Source: a virus
Reading direction: 5' to 3' (one strand)
DNA length: 40,307 nt
IMG/VR virus record: IMGVR_UViG_3300007351_000495
Location: 1-40,307 of that record
Of the stretch, positions 1 to 6,361 are shown piece after piece. A model generated the notes under the pieces. It saw only the letters and a list, made by a program, of their open reading frames with translations, was not told the origin of the DNA and made no database searches. The position numbers and the translations under genes were made by a program. Each line of letters starts with the position of its first letter. The stretch's first letter is position 1.

Positions 1-17
1 GGATATACAACCAAAAA
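1..17. repeat. Terminal direct repeat, left copy
   Basis: The first 17 bases (GGATATACAACCAAAAA) are identical to the last 17 bases of the window (40291-40307). An exact match flush with both ends is what an overlap-closed circular contig looks like. The implied unit is about 40,290 bp. It could also be a short genuine terminal repeat. The sequence cannot separate these two cases. Confidence 0.9.
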
Positions 18-22
18 GGTTG
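8..22 (+). other. Small hairpin across the circular junction
   Basis: CAACC (8-12), loop AAAAA (13-17) and GGTTG (18-22) form a perfect 5-bp hairpin. The terminal repeat ends exactly at the end of its loop. It lies in the leader downstream of the promoter-like sequence at the right end of the window, so on a circular molecule it would sit near the 5' end of that transcript. No U-run follows, so it is not a standard terminator. Confidence 0.4.
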
Positions 23-113
23 GGTATTGATTACAAAAATAAATGGGATGATAGATGGTGTAACCTATTGTGTATCAAGACCAAAAAAAATTTTATATTT
101 CCTAAAGTTTCTC

Positions 114-144
114 TTGATTTCCGCGGATATATATATATTATAAT
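114..144 (+). promoter_or_regulatory. Candidate sigma-70-like promoter for the left-end small genes
   Basis: TTGATT (114-119) and TATAAT (139-144) are separated by 19 bp, and the spacer is an alternating AT run. The -35 context TTGATTTC is the same as in the better-spaced promoter at 10917-10945. The long spacer means another -10 inside the AT run could be the one used. The first gene starts 44 bp downstream. The rest of 18-187 has no gene: it holds the junction hairpin and one TGTAACC motif (59-65). Confidence 0.5.
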
Positions 145-187
145 GATATTAGAAAGACAAAAGAAACCTCAAAAAGGAGAATTGAAA

Positions 188-376
188 ATGTACAACTTAG
201 AATTTTGGCATAAGGGAGAGCAAAGGGCTTGGAACTACATTCGGGCTAAGAGAAAAGACCTGAATGCTATGATTTCAGAAGTAATTCAAGCAGGCCTTAA
301 GCGTACTAATAAAGAGTTCATCGACCCCGGACAATTCAAGGTAAGCAAGATTGATTTATTTTACGATGGCGCATAA
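188..376 (+). CDS. Small hypothetical protein (62 aa)
   Basis: The start ATG at 188 follows the leader AAAAAGGAGAATTGAAA, which also precedes three other nearby genes. That is why this start is preferred over an upstream in-frame ATG at position 20, which lies inside the control region. The product begins MYNLEFWHKGEQRAWNYIRAK and is mixed-charge, with no membrane segment or cysteine motif. No family is recognised. Its place as the first gene after a promoter suggests an early function, which is an inference from position only. Confidence 0.65.
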   Translation: MYNLEFWHKGEQRAWNYIRAKRKDLNAMISEVIQAGLKRTNKEFIDPGQFKVSKIDLFYDGA

Positions 377-409
377 TCAAACATTAACAATTAAAAAGGA
401 GAATTGAAA

Positions 410-775
410 ATGGGAAACAAGCAAGATTTGAACAATGCTTTCAGAACGCTGCGGCAACGCGGGTTCTTCGCAAGGCAGAACTTCGAAGATTGTATGTCTT
501 GCGCATGCGCTGCCCTTCCCGAAGGTGATTTTCAGGGTTACATCTACTATCACCAACAGGACGCGGCACGGCTTCGTGAAAAGAACGGGTGCATGATTCG
601 TTTTTGCGAAGGCAAGCTGCCTGCAAGAGAGGTTGGAGTTTCCGCAGTAGTAGCTCTTCAGGAGTTTGGGGTTCACACTGAGTGGAATCAAGACCCCAGT
701 AGAGCAATTTTTATCAAGCTCGAAGTTCCGCTTGAAACTGCTTTGAGCACTTTATTTGGAAAGGATAGAATGTAA
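410..775 (+). CDS. DUF6891-like hypothetical protein (121 aa)
   Basis: The start ATG at 410 sits behind the repeated AAAAAGGAGAATTGAAA leader; an in-frame TTG six bases upstream is a worse choice. The pattern GFFARQNFEDCMSCACAAL followed by GYIYYHQQDAARL and a C-terminal IKLEVPL segment resembles the DUF6891 family as I remember it. That family is short, has a paired-cysteine motif and no known enzymatic role. Three cysteines (CxxCxC) could bind metal. The stop overlaps the next ATG (TAATG), so the downstream 35-residue membrane peptide is probably translationally coupled. Confidence 0.6.
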   Translation: MGNKQDLNNAFRTLRQRGFFARQNFEDCMSCACAALPEGDFQGYIYYHQQDAARLREKNGCMIRFCEGKLPAREVGVSAVVALQEFGVHTEWNQDPSRAIFIKLEVPLETALSTLFGKDRM

Positions 776-882
776 TGATAAGGTTGACCAAAAGAGATAT
801 TCTTGAGTCAATTTTACTCGGACTTGTAGCAGCGCTCATTTTGGGGGCGCTGCTCATCTCCGTGACCGGAGTTTGGAAATGA
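775..882 (+). CDS. Small single-pass membrane protein (35 aa)
   Basis: The ATG overlaps the stop of the preceding gene (TAATG), a typical coupled arrangement. The product has a basic N-terminus (MIRLTKRD) followed by about 20 hydrophobic residues (ILLGLVAALILGALLISV) and a very short tail ending VWK. This is the signature of a small inner-membrane protein with the N-terminus inside. No family can be assigned at this size. Possible roles include a membrane-acting host-takeover or superinfection factor, or a minimal holin. Coding status rests on coupling and the clean membrane profile. Confidence 0.5.
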   Translation: MIRLTKRDILESILLGLVAALILGALLISVTGVWK

Positions 883-924
883 GTACAGGAGGGACACTTC
901 AAAATATGAGCAACTACGATAGTA

Positions 925-1080
925 GAGAGGCTCACTCCTGTTTGGAGCCAGTGGCAGGAAACTGTGAAGTGTTCTTTTGTTACAAAGCAACCTCAAGGGT
1001 GAGTCGGTTCGAGACCGACGGCAGGCCGTCAGGAATGTCGAAAACGCGTCCGGTGCAACCGCCTTTGAGGAGTTTTTTAT
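925..1080 (+). other. Candidate structured RNA with T-arm-like hairpin and U-run
   Basis: The gap 883-1097 has no credible gene but many pairings. GGCTC (929-933) pairs with GAGCC (945-949). GTCGG-TTCGAGA-CCGAC (1003-1019) is a 5-bp stem with a 7-nt loop identical in form to a tRNA T-arm. GACGGC-AG-GCCGTC (1017-1030) competes with that arm. CGGT-GCA-ACCG lies at 1051-1061. CCTCAA (991-996) can close the domain with TTGAGG (1065-1070), followed by TTTTTT (1073-1078). No matching acceptor or anticodon arm is found, so this is not called a tRNA. Confidence 0.35.
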
Positions 1081-1097
1081 CTGAAAGGAGAATTGAA

Positions 1098-1253
1098 ATG
1101 AGATTTACTTTGATGAAGGCTGAGTTTAAAAAAAGAGTGGGGATATGTTGGAAGGAAATCATCTCGTCTGATGATTGGGTTGACATCGAAGATATTTTGA
1201 ACAGTGAAATATCTGAATCATGCAGAACAGCTCTGCATAGAAAGGAGAATTGA
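1098..1253 (+). CDS. Small hypothetical protein (51 aa)
   Basis: The ATG at 1098 is preceded by the repeated GAAAGGAGAATTGAA leader. The reading frame is open further upstream to about 879, but that part runs through the structured gap and has an unconvincing protein sequence, so the short form is preferred. The product (starting MRFTLMKAEFKKRVGICWKE) is mixed-charge and probably helical, with one acidic stretch (SSDDWVDIEDIL). No family is recognised. Its stop (TGA 1251-1253) lies inside the leader of the next gene, so the two are co-transcribed. Confidence 0.55.
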   Translation: MRFTLMKAEFKKRVGICWKEIISSDDWVDIEDILNSEISESCRTALHRKEN

Positions 1254-1254
1254 A

Positions 1255-1815
1255 ATGGGCGCGGATTTTTACATTATGTCTTTGCGCGAGGAGTGCAAAC
1301 GGAAGTATGCTAAGGAATTCAATAGAATAGTTAAACAGCGTGATTTACTCATTGACAAACTGGGAAAGGATTTTGACGAAAAGTTCAAAGGCACCTTTGA
1401 TGATACTGAGTATGCTAAGAAGAAAGGTGAGTTTATTCATTCAGACCTTAGCGTTGTTGACCTTCAGAGAGGAGTCGAGGAACTATATGAGAAGCTGCAT
1501 TCACGTGGATATTTCAGAAGTTCTTTCAATGTTAGTGGGTTGTTAGGAACTCTTAATTTCCAAGTGTTAAACTATGTTGATAACCTTGGGTTTATTTCTG
1601 TTAAAGACGCTAAAGCAATTCTTGAACTTGCTACTCCTGAAAATCAAGTCTTGCCCTCCTTAGAGGAATTGCGAGCCAGCCATGCAAGAATTGAAGATGA
1701 GGGAGACCACAGTCTCGAAGGTTGGCACAGTTTCTTCCTGCAAAGTCTTGAGGAGTTCAGGAAGTTCCTGCAGGACGCCGTTGATTTGAATGAACCTATT
1801 AGGTGTTCATATTGA
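1255..1815 (+). CDS. Conserved phage hypothetical protein, MGADFYI type (186 aa)
   Basis: The start ATG at 1255 follows the fourth copy of the GAAAGGAGAATTGAA leader. The N-terminus MGADFYIMSL and the internal RGYFRSSFN motif resemble a phage protein family whose members begin MGADLYI and contain an RGYFRDSYN-like motif; no function is established for it. The protein is hydrophilic and mainly helical, with a charged segment at about residues 17-55. There is no membrane segment, cysteine pair or nucleotide-binding motif. The family resemblance is from memory and moderate. Neighbours suggest an early accessory gene. Confidence 0.65.
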   Translation: MGADFYIMSLREECKRKYAKEFNRIVKQRDLLIDKLGKDFDEKFKGTFDDTEYAKKKGEFIHSDLSVVDLQRGVEELYEKLHSRGYFRSSFNVSGLLGTLNFQVLNYVDNLGFISVKDAKAILELATPENQVLPSLEELRASHARIEDEGDHSLEGWHSFFLQSLEEFRKFLQDAVDLNEPIRCSY

Positions 1816-1851
1816 AATTTAAACACTTTAACATTTTTAGAGGATTTCACA

Positions 1852-2856
1852 ATGCGTACAATCAATGATTTTTCGACCGAGCTGAAGGAACTTCAGCAGA
1901 GAAAAAGGGATGATAAGAGCCGTCTTGCTGATATTCGCATGCAAGATGGTAAGCTCTTTTCTCCCAAGTTTGTTGAAGGGGGTGACCTAACTCTTCATGC
2001 TGGAAATCAATTGTCTGAGCGACTGGGCATCCCATCAAAGTATTTCAACTTGATGAAAGAAAGGAAGGAACTTGGCCTTCTTGACCATAACGTTAATACA
2101 TGGTTGCAGAAGGCGCCCGATGAAACGTTCTTTCTTCGGGGAATGTCGAATGGGCACCTCAAAGTTCGAGCGGTGTTATCTGATATGTATCGAATTATCG
2201 ATAATGAGGATGTTTTCTTTTGCACGTTGGACGAGCTAAACAACAAGCGCTGCGATATCGAGGCGCTGAACCTTACAGATGATTTCATGACCGTTCAGTT
2301 CAAATCTCAAGACCTGATGAAGGACGTCCGTGCAGGAGACACTGTGATTGGTGGTATTTCAATTCGGAACTCAGAGATTGGATTGTCCTCCGTTCAAGTT
2401 ATCCCAAGAATTTTTAGAATTCAATGCACAAATGGTATGGTTTTAGAGCAGTTCAAAACTAAACAGGTGCATCTTGGAAAGGGTGACGGGGGTGAATTTG
2501 AATCTGGGCAAGTCTACAATCAGATTCGTTTAAGTATCCGGCACACATTTGAATCTTTTGGAGCCATTGTTGAGATGATGAAGTCATCTACGGACTGGCG
2601 GTTCGACGCTGCTAAGATTGCAACTGTAATTCAGAATGTGGTTACACGATTTAACTTGACCGAAGCTCAGAAAGAAAACTTGTTGGTGGCCTGGGGTGCT
2701 GAACCTGAAAACACCATTTATGGTTTGGCTAACACAATTACTCGAGCTGCTCAGAGTGAGAAATCTTTTGAGGGGCGGTATGCCCTCGAAGCGATTGGCG
2801 GTCAAATACTGACTACGGAGCCTAAAGTAATTTACGATTCTGTGTTAGCTGTATAG
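1852..2856 (+). CDS. DUF932 phage/plasmid-like protein (334 aa)
   Basis: The sequence matches the DUF932 pattern: an N-terminal segment with LSERLGIPSKYF (about residues 51-62), then NVNTWL, then KVRAVLSDMYRIIDNEDV (about 104-121). In known members the equivalent core reads LGIP-Y, N-WL and RA-LSD-YR-(I/L)D. The family is common on phages and plasmids; its function is not established. The start at 1852 has AGAGGA eight bases upstream. This is the last gene of the left rightward block, ending 19 bp before a strong terminator. Confidence 0.8.
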   Translation: MRTINDFSTELKELQQRKRDDKSRLADIRMQDGKLFSPKFVEGGDLTLHAGNQLSERLGIPSKYFNLMKERKELGLLDHNVNTWLQKAPDETFFLRGMSNGHLKVRAVLSDMYRIIDNEDVFFCTLDELNNKRCDIEALNLTDDFMTVQFKSQDLMKDVRAGDTVIGGISIRNSEIGLSSVQVIPRIFRIQCTNGMVLEQFKTKQVHLGKGDGGEFESGQVYNQIRLSIRHTFESFGAIVEMMKSSTDWRFDAAKIATVIQNVVTRFNLTEAQKENLLVAWGAEPENTIYGLANTITRAAQSEKSFEGRYALEAIGGQILTTEPKVIYDSVLAV

Positions 2857-2875
2857 TTAAAACTTCTAGTAATCA

Positions 2876-2902
2876 CAAAAGCCCGCCAAAAGCGGGCTTT
2901 TG
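2876..2902. terminator. Bidirectional intrinsic terminator
   Basis: CAAAAGCCCGC (2876-2886), loop CAAAA (2887-2891) and GCGGGCTTTTG (2892-2902) form a perfect 11-bp stem, with T-rich tracts on both strands. It lies between the convergent DUF932 gene and the QueF end of the leftward operon, so it can terminate both transcripts. Confidence 0.92.
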
Positions 2903-2930
2903 TTTTGGGACGTAGGAGATAAGCGGGAAG

Positions 2931-3308
2931 TTACAATGACCGTGTAACGGACGTTTGAATGCCCCCGCGACCGTTGAAATCTCCTGTGACTCTGAGTTTT
3001 TTTGGATTGATTGTATCTCTAACATCGCAAAAGATTTTGTTGACGGAGTTTTCCATGAAGATACCAACATTACGATACGCTGTTAGATACAATTTCAAAC
3101 TTTTTAACTCCAAGCACAGGTCATTTGGTATGTATTCAATCGTGATAATACCAAAATCGGGCAGACCTGTTTTTGGGCAGATGCTGTTGAATTCCAGCGC
3201 AGCGTGTGTAATTTGGAATTCGGAATCTGTGTAAACATTGTGGAAGATTTCAATTTCCGGCATCTTCAAATCTCGGATTTCGTCTTGGCGTCCTTCGTAT
3301 TCAGACAT
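2931..3308 (-). CDS. queF: QueF-type preQ0 reductase (unimodular)
   Basis: This probably converts 7-cyano-7-deazaguanine (preQ0) to 7-aminomethyl-7-deazaguanine (preQ1) with NADPH. At 125 aa it is a short unimodular QueF. Cys44 lies in FNSICPKTGLPDF, with Asp51 as the proton donor position. The QueF motif ELKSLKLY (67-74) is intact. The usual His-Glu pair is Met85-Glu86 (RNVGIFMEN), an unusual substitution. AGGA lies seven bases upstream of the ATG. It is the last gene of the modification operon, 8 bp after the cysteine-cluster gene. QueF-like amidinotransferases share this fold, but the intact NADPH motif favours a reductase. Confidence 0.87.
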   Translation of the reverse strand: MSEYEGRQDEIRDLKMPEIEIFHNVYTDSEFQITHAALEFNSICPKTGLPDFGIITIEYIPNDLCLELKSLKLYLTAYRNVGIFMENSVNKIFCDVRDTINPKKLRVTGDFNGRGGIQTSVTRSL

Positions 3309-3316
3309 GTTTCATC

Positions 3317-3991
3317 CTACTTTCTTGTTCCATAGAAGGTTCGTGTATAATTCATTTCATTATCAATATATAACTTGTACAGCTTTTTATCGTCATAAAG
3401 ATAAGTAAGGAGCTCTTGAATTCTTGGGATTTTCGAATCTATTTCGAAATAGCACATCCACTGTTGTAAGTGAGATAAAAGAGCGTTGATATGCATAACG
3501 TTAGCCTCTGAAATCTCAGAGATAATGCACGGAAGTTTTCTTTCGCCTGTAATGGCCAATCGCAATCGTCCTGCTTTGGTCACTGAAACGGTCTTGATAT
3601 CGGTTTTGGTTATTCGTCCAACTAAGGGAGCAAGTCTGCATAGCAATGGTCTGGTTGAATAGATATTACATTGTCCCGTAGTCGAGAGATTTTTACAGAA
3701 CAATTGCTTTTCATTTTGTATTACGGAATACACAATCTTTTTGATTTCATTAACAACAATGCCTCGAGGTTGCGCTTCTTGGGGGTAGGTTTCAGTAGGG
3801 AGGTAATCCAGCGTTACAGGTTTGCAGCAAGCTCCGCAAAACAGCGGACAGGAGCATGTTCGAAGTAGCAAAGGAGAAATTATCAACGGCGTAGGTGAAA
3901 ATTTACGGCCTTCGAAATCGAAATCCTTGGAAGTGAAGAGCGCTGCGTAGCCGCCCATAAATCGTACTATTGAATCTAAGTTGCCGTACAT
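3317..3991 (-). CDS. YkgJ-like cysteine-cluster protein
   Basis: This 224-residue protein has a CSCPLFCGACC cluster at about residues 46-56, followed by FCKNLSTTGQCNIYSTRPLLCRL. That matches the CxxCC plus C-IY-RP-CR layout of the YkgJ/UPF0153 metal or Fe-S cluster family. No transmembrane segment is seen. The gene sits between queC and queF in a co-directional operon, starting 13 bp after the queC stop. The family's chemistry is poorly defined. A role in tailoring the 7-deazaguanine base is inferred from position only. It should be compared with the described accessory enzymes DpdL, DpdM and DpdN. Confidence 0.7.
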   Translation of the reverse strand: MYGNLDSIVRFMGGYAALFTSKDFDFEGRKFSPTPLIISPLLLRTCSCPLFCGACCKPVTLDYLPTETYPQEAQPRGIVVNEIKKIVYSVIQNEKQLFCKNLSTTGQCNIYSTRPLLCRLAPLVGRITKTDIKTVSVTKAGRLRLAITGERKLPCIISEISEANVMHINALLSHLQQWMCYFEIDSKIPRIQELLTYLYDDKKLYKLYIDNEMNYTRTFYGTRK

Positions 3992-4004
3992 AGATATCGG
4001 TAGG

Positions 4005-4706
4005 CTACTGTTGCAAGTTTGCGTATCGAGTAGGGTCTGCGACTCCTGCTTGCTGAAATCCTTTTCTCCTAATCAAACAAGAGTCGCAGAGGCCGCAAGC
4101 AAGTCCTTCGTCAGAAGGATTGTAACAACTATGAGTTAACTCGAAAGGTACATTGAGTTCTGCACCTTTTTTGATAATATCAGCTTTGCTGAGCATTACC
4201 AATGGTGCTTTGATTGCTATGGAAGCACCTGCAACACCACGTCGAGTGCTTTTATCAATCATGCGCTGAAACGAAGTTACAAATTCAGGTCTACAATCGG
4301 GGTATCCCGAGTAATCTACAGCATTAATTCCCATGTAGATTGCATCAGCGTTCTCAACGTCTGCCAGCGCTGTGGCTATGCTTAAGAAGATGATGTTGCG
4401 TGAAGGTACGTAAGTGACTGGTATGGATGAAAGCATATCATCCAAAGCTCTATTTTCCGGGACAGCGATATCTTTGGATGTTAATGCAGAATTTGAAATG
4501 AAATCAAGTGAGAGAGGCACAATAACATGTTTTACCGCATATCTTTCAGCGATTTTCATAGCTGCTTCAAGCTCTACTTTGTGTCGTTGGTTGTAATTGA
4601 AGCTTAGGGCTACAACTTGATTTGATTCTGTTTTGGCGATTGCTGCTGCTACAGCAGAATCGAGGCCACCACTGATTAGAGCAATTGATGTTTTGAATCG
4701 CGGCAT
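4005..4706 (-). CDS. queC: QueC, 7-cyano-7-deazaguanine (preQ0) synthase
   Basis: It converts 7-carboxy-7-deazaguanine to preQ0 using ATP and ammonia. The N-terminal PP-loop SGGLDS is at residues 12-17. The C-terminal zinc site is C194, C204, C207 and C210 (CGLCDSC). The length of 233 aa is normal for QueC. I chose the ATG at 4706 because AGAGGAG stands just upstream; an earlier in-frame ATG at 4733 would lengthen the overlap with the GNAT gene. No amidotransferase fusion (as in Gat-QueC) is visible, so a free-standing preQ0 product is expected. Confidence 0.95.
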   Translation of the reverse strand: MPRFKTSIALISGGLDSAVAAAIAKTESNQVVALSFNYNQRHKVELEAAMKIAERYAVKHVIVPLSLDFISNSALTSKDIAVPENRALDDMLSSIPVTYVPSRNIIFLSIATALADVENADAIYMGINAVDYSGYPDCRPEFVTSFQRMIDKSTRRGVAGASIAIKAPLVMLSKADIIKKGAELNVPFELTHSCYNPSDEGLACGLCDSCLIRRKGFQQAGVADPTRYANLQQ

Positions 4707-5362
4707 ATCGTTTTCTCCTCTTTGATTTGGCATGTTGATTTGATATGTTGAATGTATGAATCAAGCGTAGGGACAAATTCGGGTTTGTGCTTTTCTAAAA
4801 TCTCTTTGTTCTTCTCATAGAGTTCGGTTTGATACGACGAATTTGTTAGTTGAATAGAAATGTCAGGCGAAATACGCGACCACATTGCTGTCCAAGAAGA
4901 AGATTCTAGAAGGTCAAACTGGAACAGACAAATTGACTTTGCAGATGCAGTCTTGTGCTTGAGTTCACCGGCCAATCTCATCCCTAAAGTCGGAAGTAAT
5001 GTAAATTGTATTGGATTATCTCCTACGATTGAATCTTCGAAAAGGCGGCGGCCTTCAAGTATGCCCTGAAATGTGATTGCAGCGTACATTGAAGAAGCAA
5101 TTCGTTGGCGGCGATATTCTGGAATCACACCTACCATTCCGTACTTGATAAGATGCGCTTGTGTTCTGCTTGCAATTTCGACTACACCTACGATGTCTGT
5201 TCCATCTTTAGCAGTGAAAAAGGAAGGCTTTTTTGGAACGATTTTTTGTGAAATCTGTGTTGCTATAGTAAAACCGCCGAGATAGCCTATGATTGTATGA
5301 TGATTAAGCACGGCTTGTATTTCGACAACTTCGTGGGTCTTGGCTGGTGAAATTGTAATCAT
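4676..5362 (-). CDS. GNAT-family N-acetyltransferase
   Basis: The segment MVGVIPEYRRQRIASSMYAA (residues 76-95) matches GNAT motif A, where the pyrophosphate loop (R/Q)xxGxG/A binds acetyl-CoA; here it reads RRQRIAS. Before it comes a beta-strand segment (TDIVGVVEIASRT), as the fold requires. At 228 aa it has a C-terminal extension of unknown role. The start overlaps the folE stop (ATGA) and its end overlaps queC, so it is co-translated with preQ1 pathway genes. The substrate is unknown. The primary amine of preQ1 is a plausible acceptor, but this is inference. Confidence 0.72.
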   Translation of the reverse strand: MITISPAKTHEVVEIQAVLNHHTIIGYLGGFTIATQISQKIVPKKPSFFTAKDGTDIVGVVEIASRTQAHLIKYGMVGVIPEYRRQRIASSMYAAITFQGILEGRRLFEDSIVGDNPIQFTLLPTLGMRLAGELKHKTASAKSICLFQFDLLESSSWTAMWSRISPDISIQLTNSSYQTELYEKNKEILEKHKPEFVPTLDSYIQHIKSTCQIKEEKTICRDSKHQLL

Positions 5363-5928
5363 CTTGTTAGCTCCAAAAATTCTTGTCGAGTTTCAGCCTG
5401 CTCTCGGAATAGTCCAAGCATTGCAGATGTAACCATTCTACTTCCAACCTTCTTCACACCGCGGCAAGCTACACAGAGATGTTCAGCTTCAATGATTACG
5501 CCTACACCTCGAGATTTCAAAGTAGAAAAAATCATTGAAGCAATCTCCATTGTCATTCGTTCTTGAATCTGTAACCGTTTTGAGTAGATATCAACAAGTC
5601 GTGGTAGCTTTGAAAGGCCTACAACTACCTTGTTAGGAAGATATCCGATATGACAGACACCTTGGAACGGGAGAATATGATGTTCGCAGAACGACATAAA
5701 CGGGATGTTTTTGCAGACGATGATTTCGTCATAATCATGAGTTTCAGTGAATGTTTTTTGGAGAACTCGACGAATTTGTATATCCGAATACATGTAGCCC
5801 GAAAACAGTTCAGAATACGACCTCAATACTCTTCGAGGAGTTTCCCTTAGCCCCTCACGGTCGGGATTATCTCCAATCAATGAAATGAGATTTCGAATAA
5901 TCGATATTTGTCTTGTTATTTTATTCAT
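5359..5928 (-). CDS. folE: GTP cyclohydrolase I
   Basis: It converts GTP to 7,8-dihydroneopterin triphosphate, the first step toward preQ0 (shared with folate synthesis). Visible family marks include CEHHILPFQG (zinc and active-site His), GLSKLPRLVD, RLQIQERMT and EAEHLCVACRGVKKVGS with the second zinc Cys. The ATG at 5928 gives 189 residues, typical for a short FolE, and overlaps the queD stop by 8 bp. Longer in-frame extensions into queD are unlikely. Carrying its own folE would free the phage from host pterin supply for heavy DNA modification. Confidence 0.95.
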   Translation of the reverse strand: MNKITRQISIIRNLISLIGDNPDREGLRETPRRVLRSYSELFSGYMYSDIQIRRVLQKTFTETHDYDEIIVCKNIPFMSFCEHHILPFQGVCHIGYLPNKVVVGLSKLPRLVDIYSKRLQIQERMTMEIASMIFSTLKSRGVGVIIEAEHLCVACRGVKKVGSRMVTSAMLGLFREQAETRQEFLELTR

Positions 5929-6352
5929 AGTACGATGCTTTGCTTGTAGGGGTTTCCCAAATATCAATTTTTGAGAGTGCAATAGAAGCGATTCCTTGTG
6001 AAGCAAACAGGCCTTTTAGCTCAGAGTAGAAAATTCTGGCCATGTTTTCTGCTGTAGGCTCGCAAGGAAACCCTATCCATTTCAATCCGAGGTCACGACA
6101 AAGTTCTTTGACTTTCATATCTTCTACATTCAGCATCATACAATGGTCGTAAGTTTCATCTAACCATTTTTTGATAATTCCCTTCATGATAGAAAAGTCA
6201 ATGACCATTCCGTCTTTGCTAAGAGTTTCGGAAGTGGGAACTACTGTGACTTGCAATTTGTATGTATGCCCATGAAGATTGTGACAGGCACCTTTGTAGT
6301 AAAGCAGTCGGTGTCCAGCATCGAATGTAAACTCTTTTGTAATAAAATACAT
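5921..6352 (-). CDS. queD: QueD, 6-carboxy-5,6,7,8-tetrahydropterin synthase
   Basis: It converts dihydroneopterin triphosphate to 6-carboxytetrahydropterin. Zinc-binding His14, His27 and His29 (HNLHGH), the catalytic Cys23, the Asp69-His70 pair and Glu133 (WETPTS) are all present in order. The length of 143 aa is within the family range. The start has TAAGGAG directly upstream, overlapping the queE stop, and the 3' end overlaps folE. Together with the flanking genes this is the canonical order of a preQ0 pathway. Confidence 0.95.
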   Translation of the reverse strand: MYFITKEFTFDAGHRLLYYKGACHNLHGHTYKLQVTVVPTSETLSKDGMVIDFSIMKGIIKKWLDETYDHCMMLNVEDMKVKELCRDLGLKWIGFPCEPTAENMARIFYSELKGLFASQGIASIALSKIDIWETPTSKASYYE

Positions 6353-6361
6353 GTTATCTCC

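Noticed and set aside
377-707. Opposite-strand open frames over the DUF6891-like gene
   Set aside because: They lack ribosome-binding sites, oppose a well-supported gene and show no recognisable protein features.
955-1030. tRNA gene suggested by the GGTTCGAGACC T-arm
   Set aside because: The bases after the arm (GGCAGGC) have no complementary 5' acceptor strand upstream, and no proper D-arm or anticodon arm could be found.
995-1050. Hammerhead ribozyme suggested by GGTGAGTCGG and CGAAAAC-GCGTC
   Set aside because: The required CUGANGA core is not present and the stems do not fit the three-way junction.
879-1097. In-frame upstream extension of the 51-aa gene (start at 879 or 906)
   Set aside because: The frame is open, but the protein sequence looks random, it runs through the structured gap, and the ATG at 1098 has the same strong leader as three neighbouring genes.
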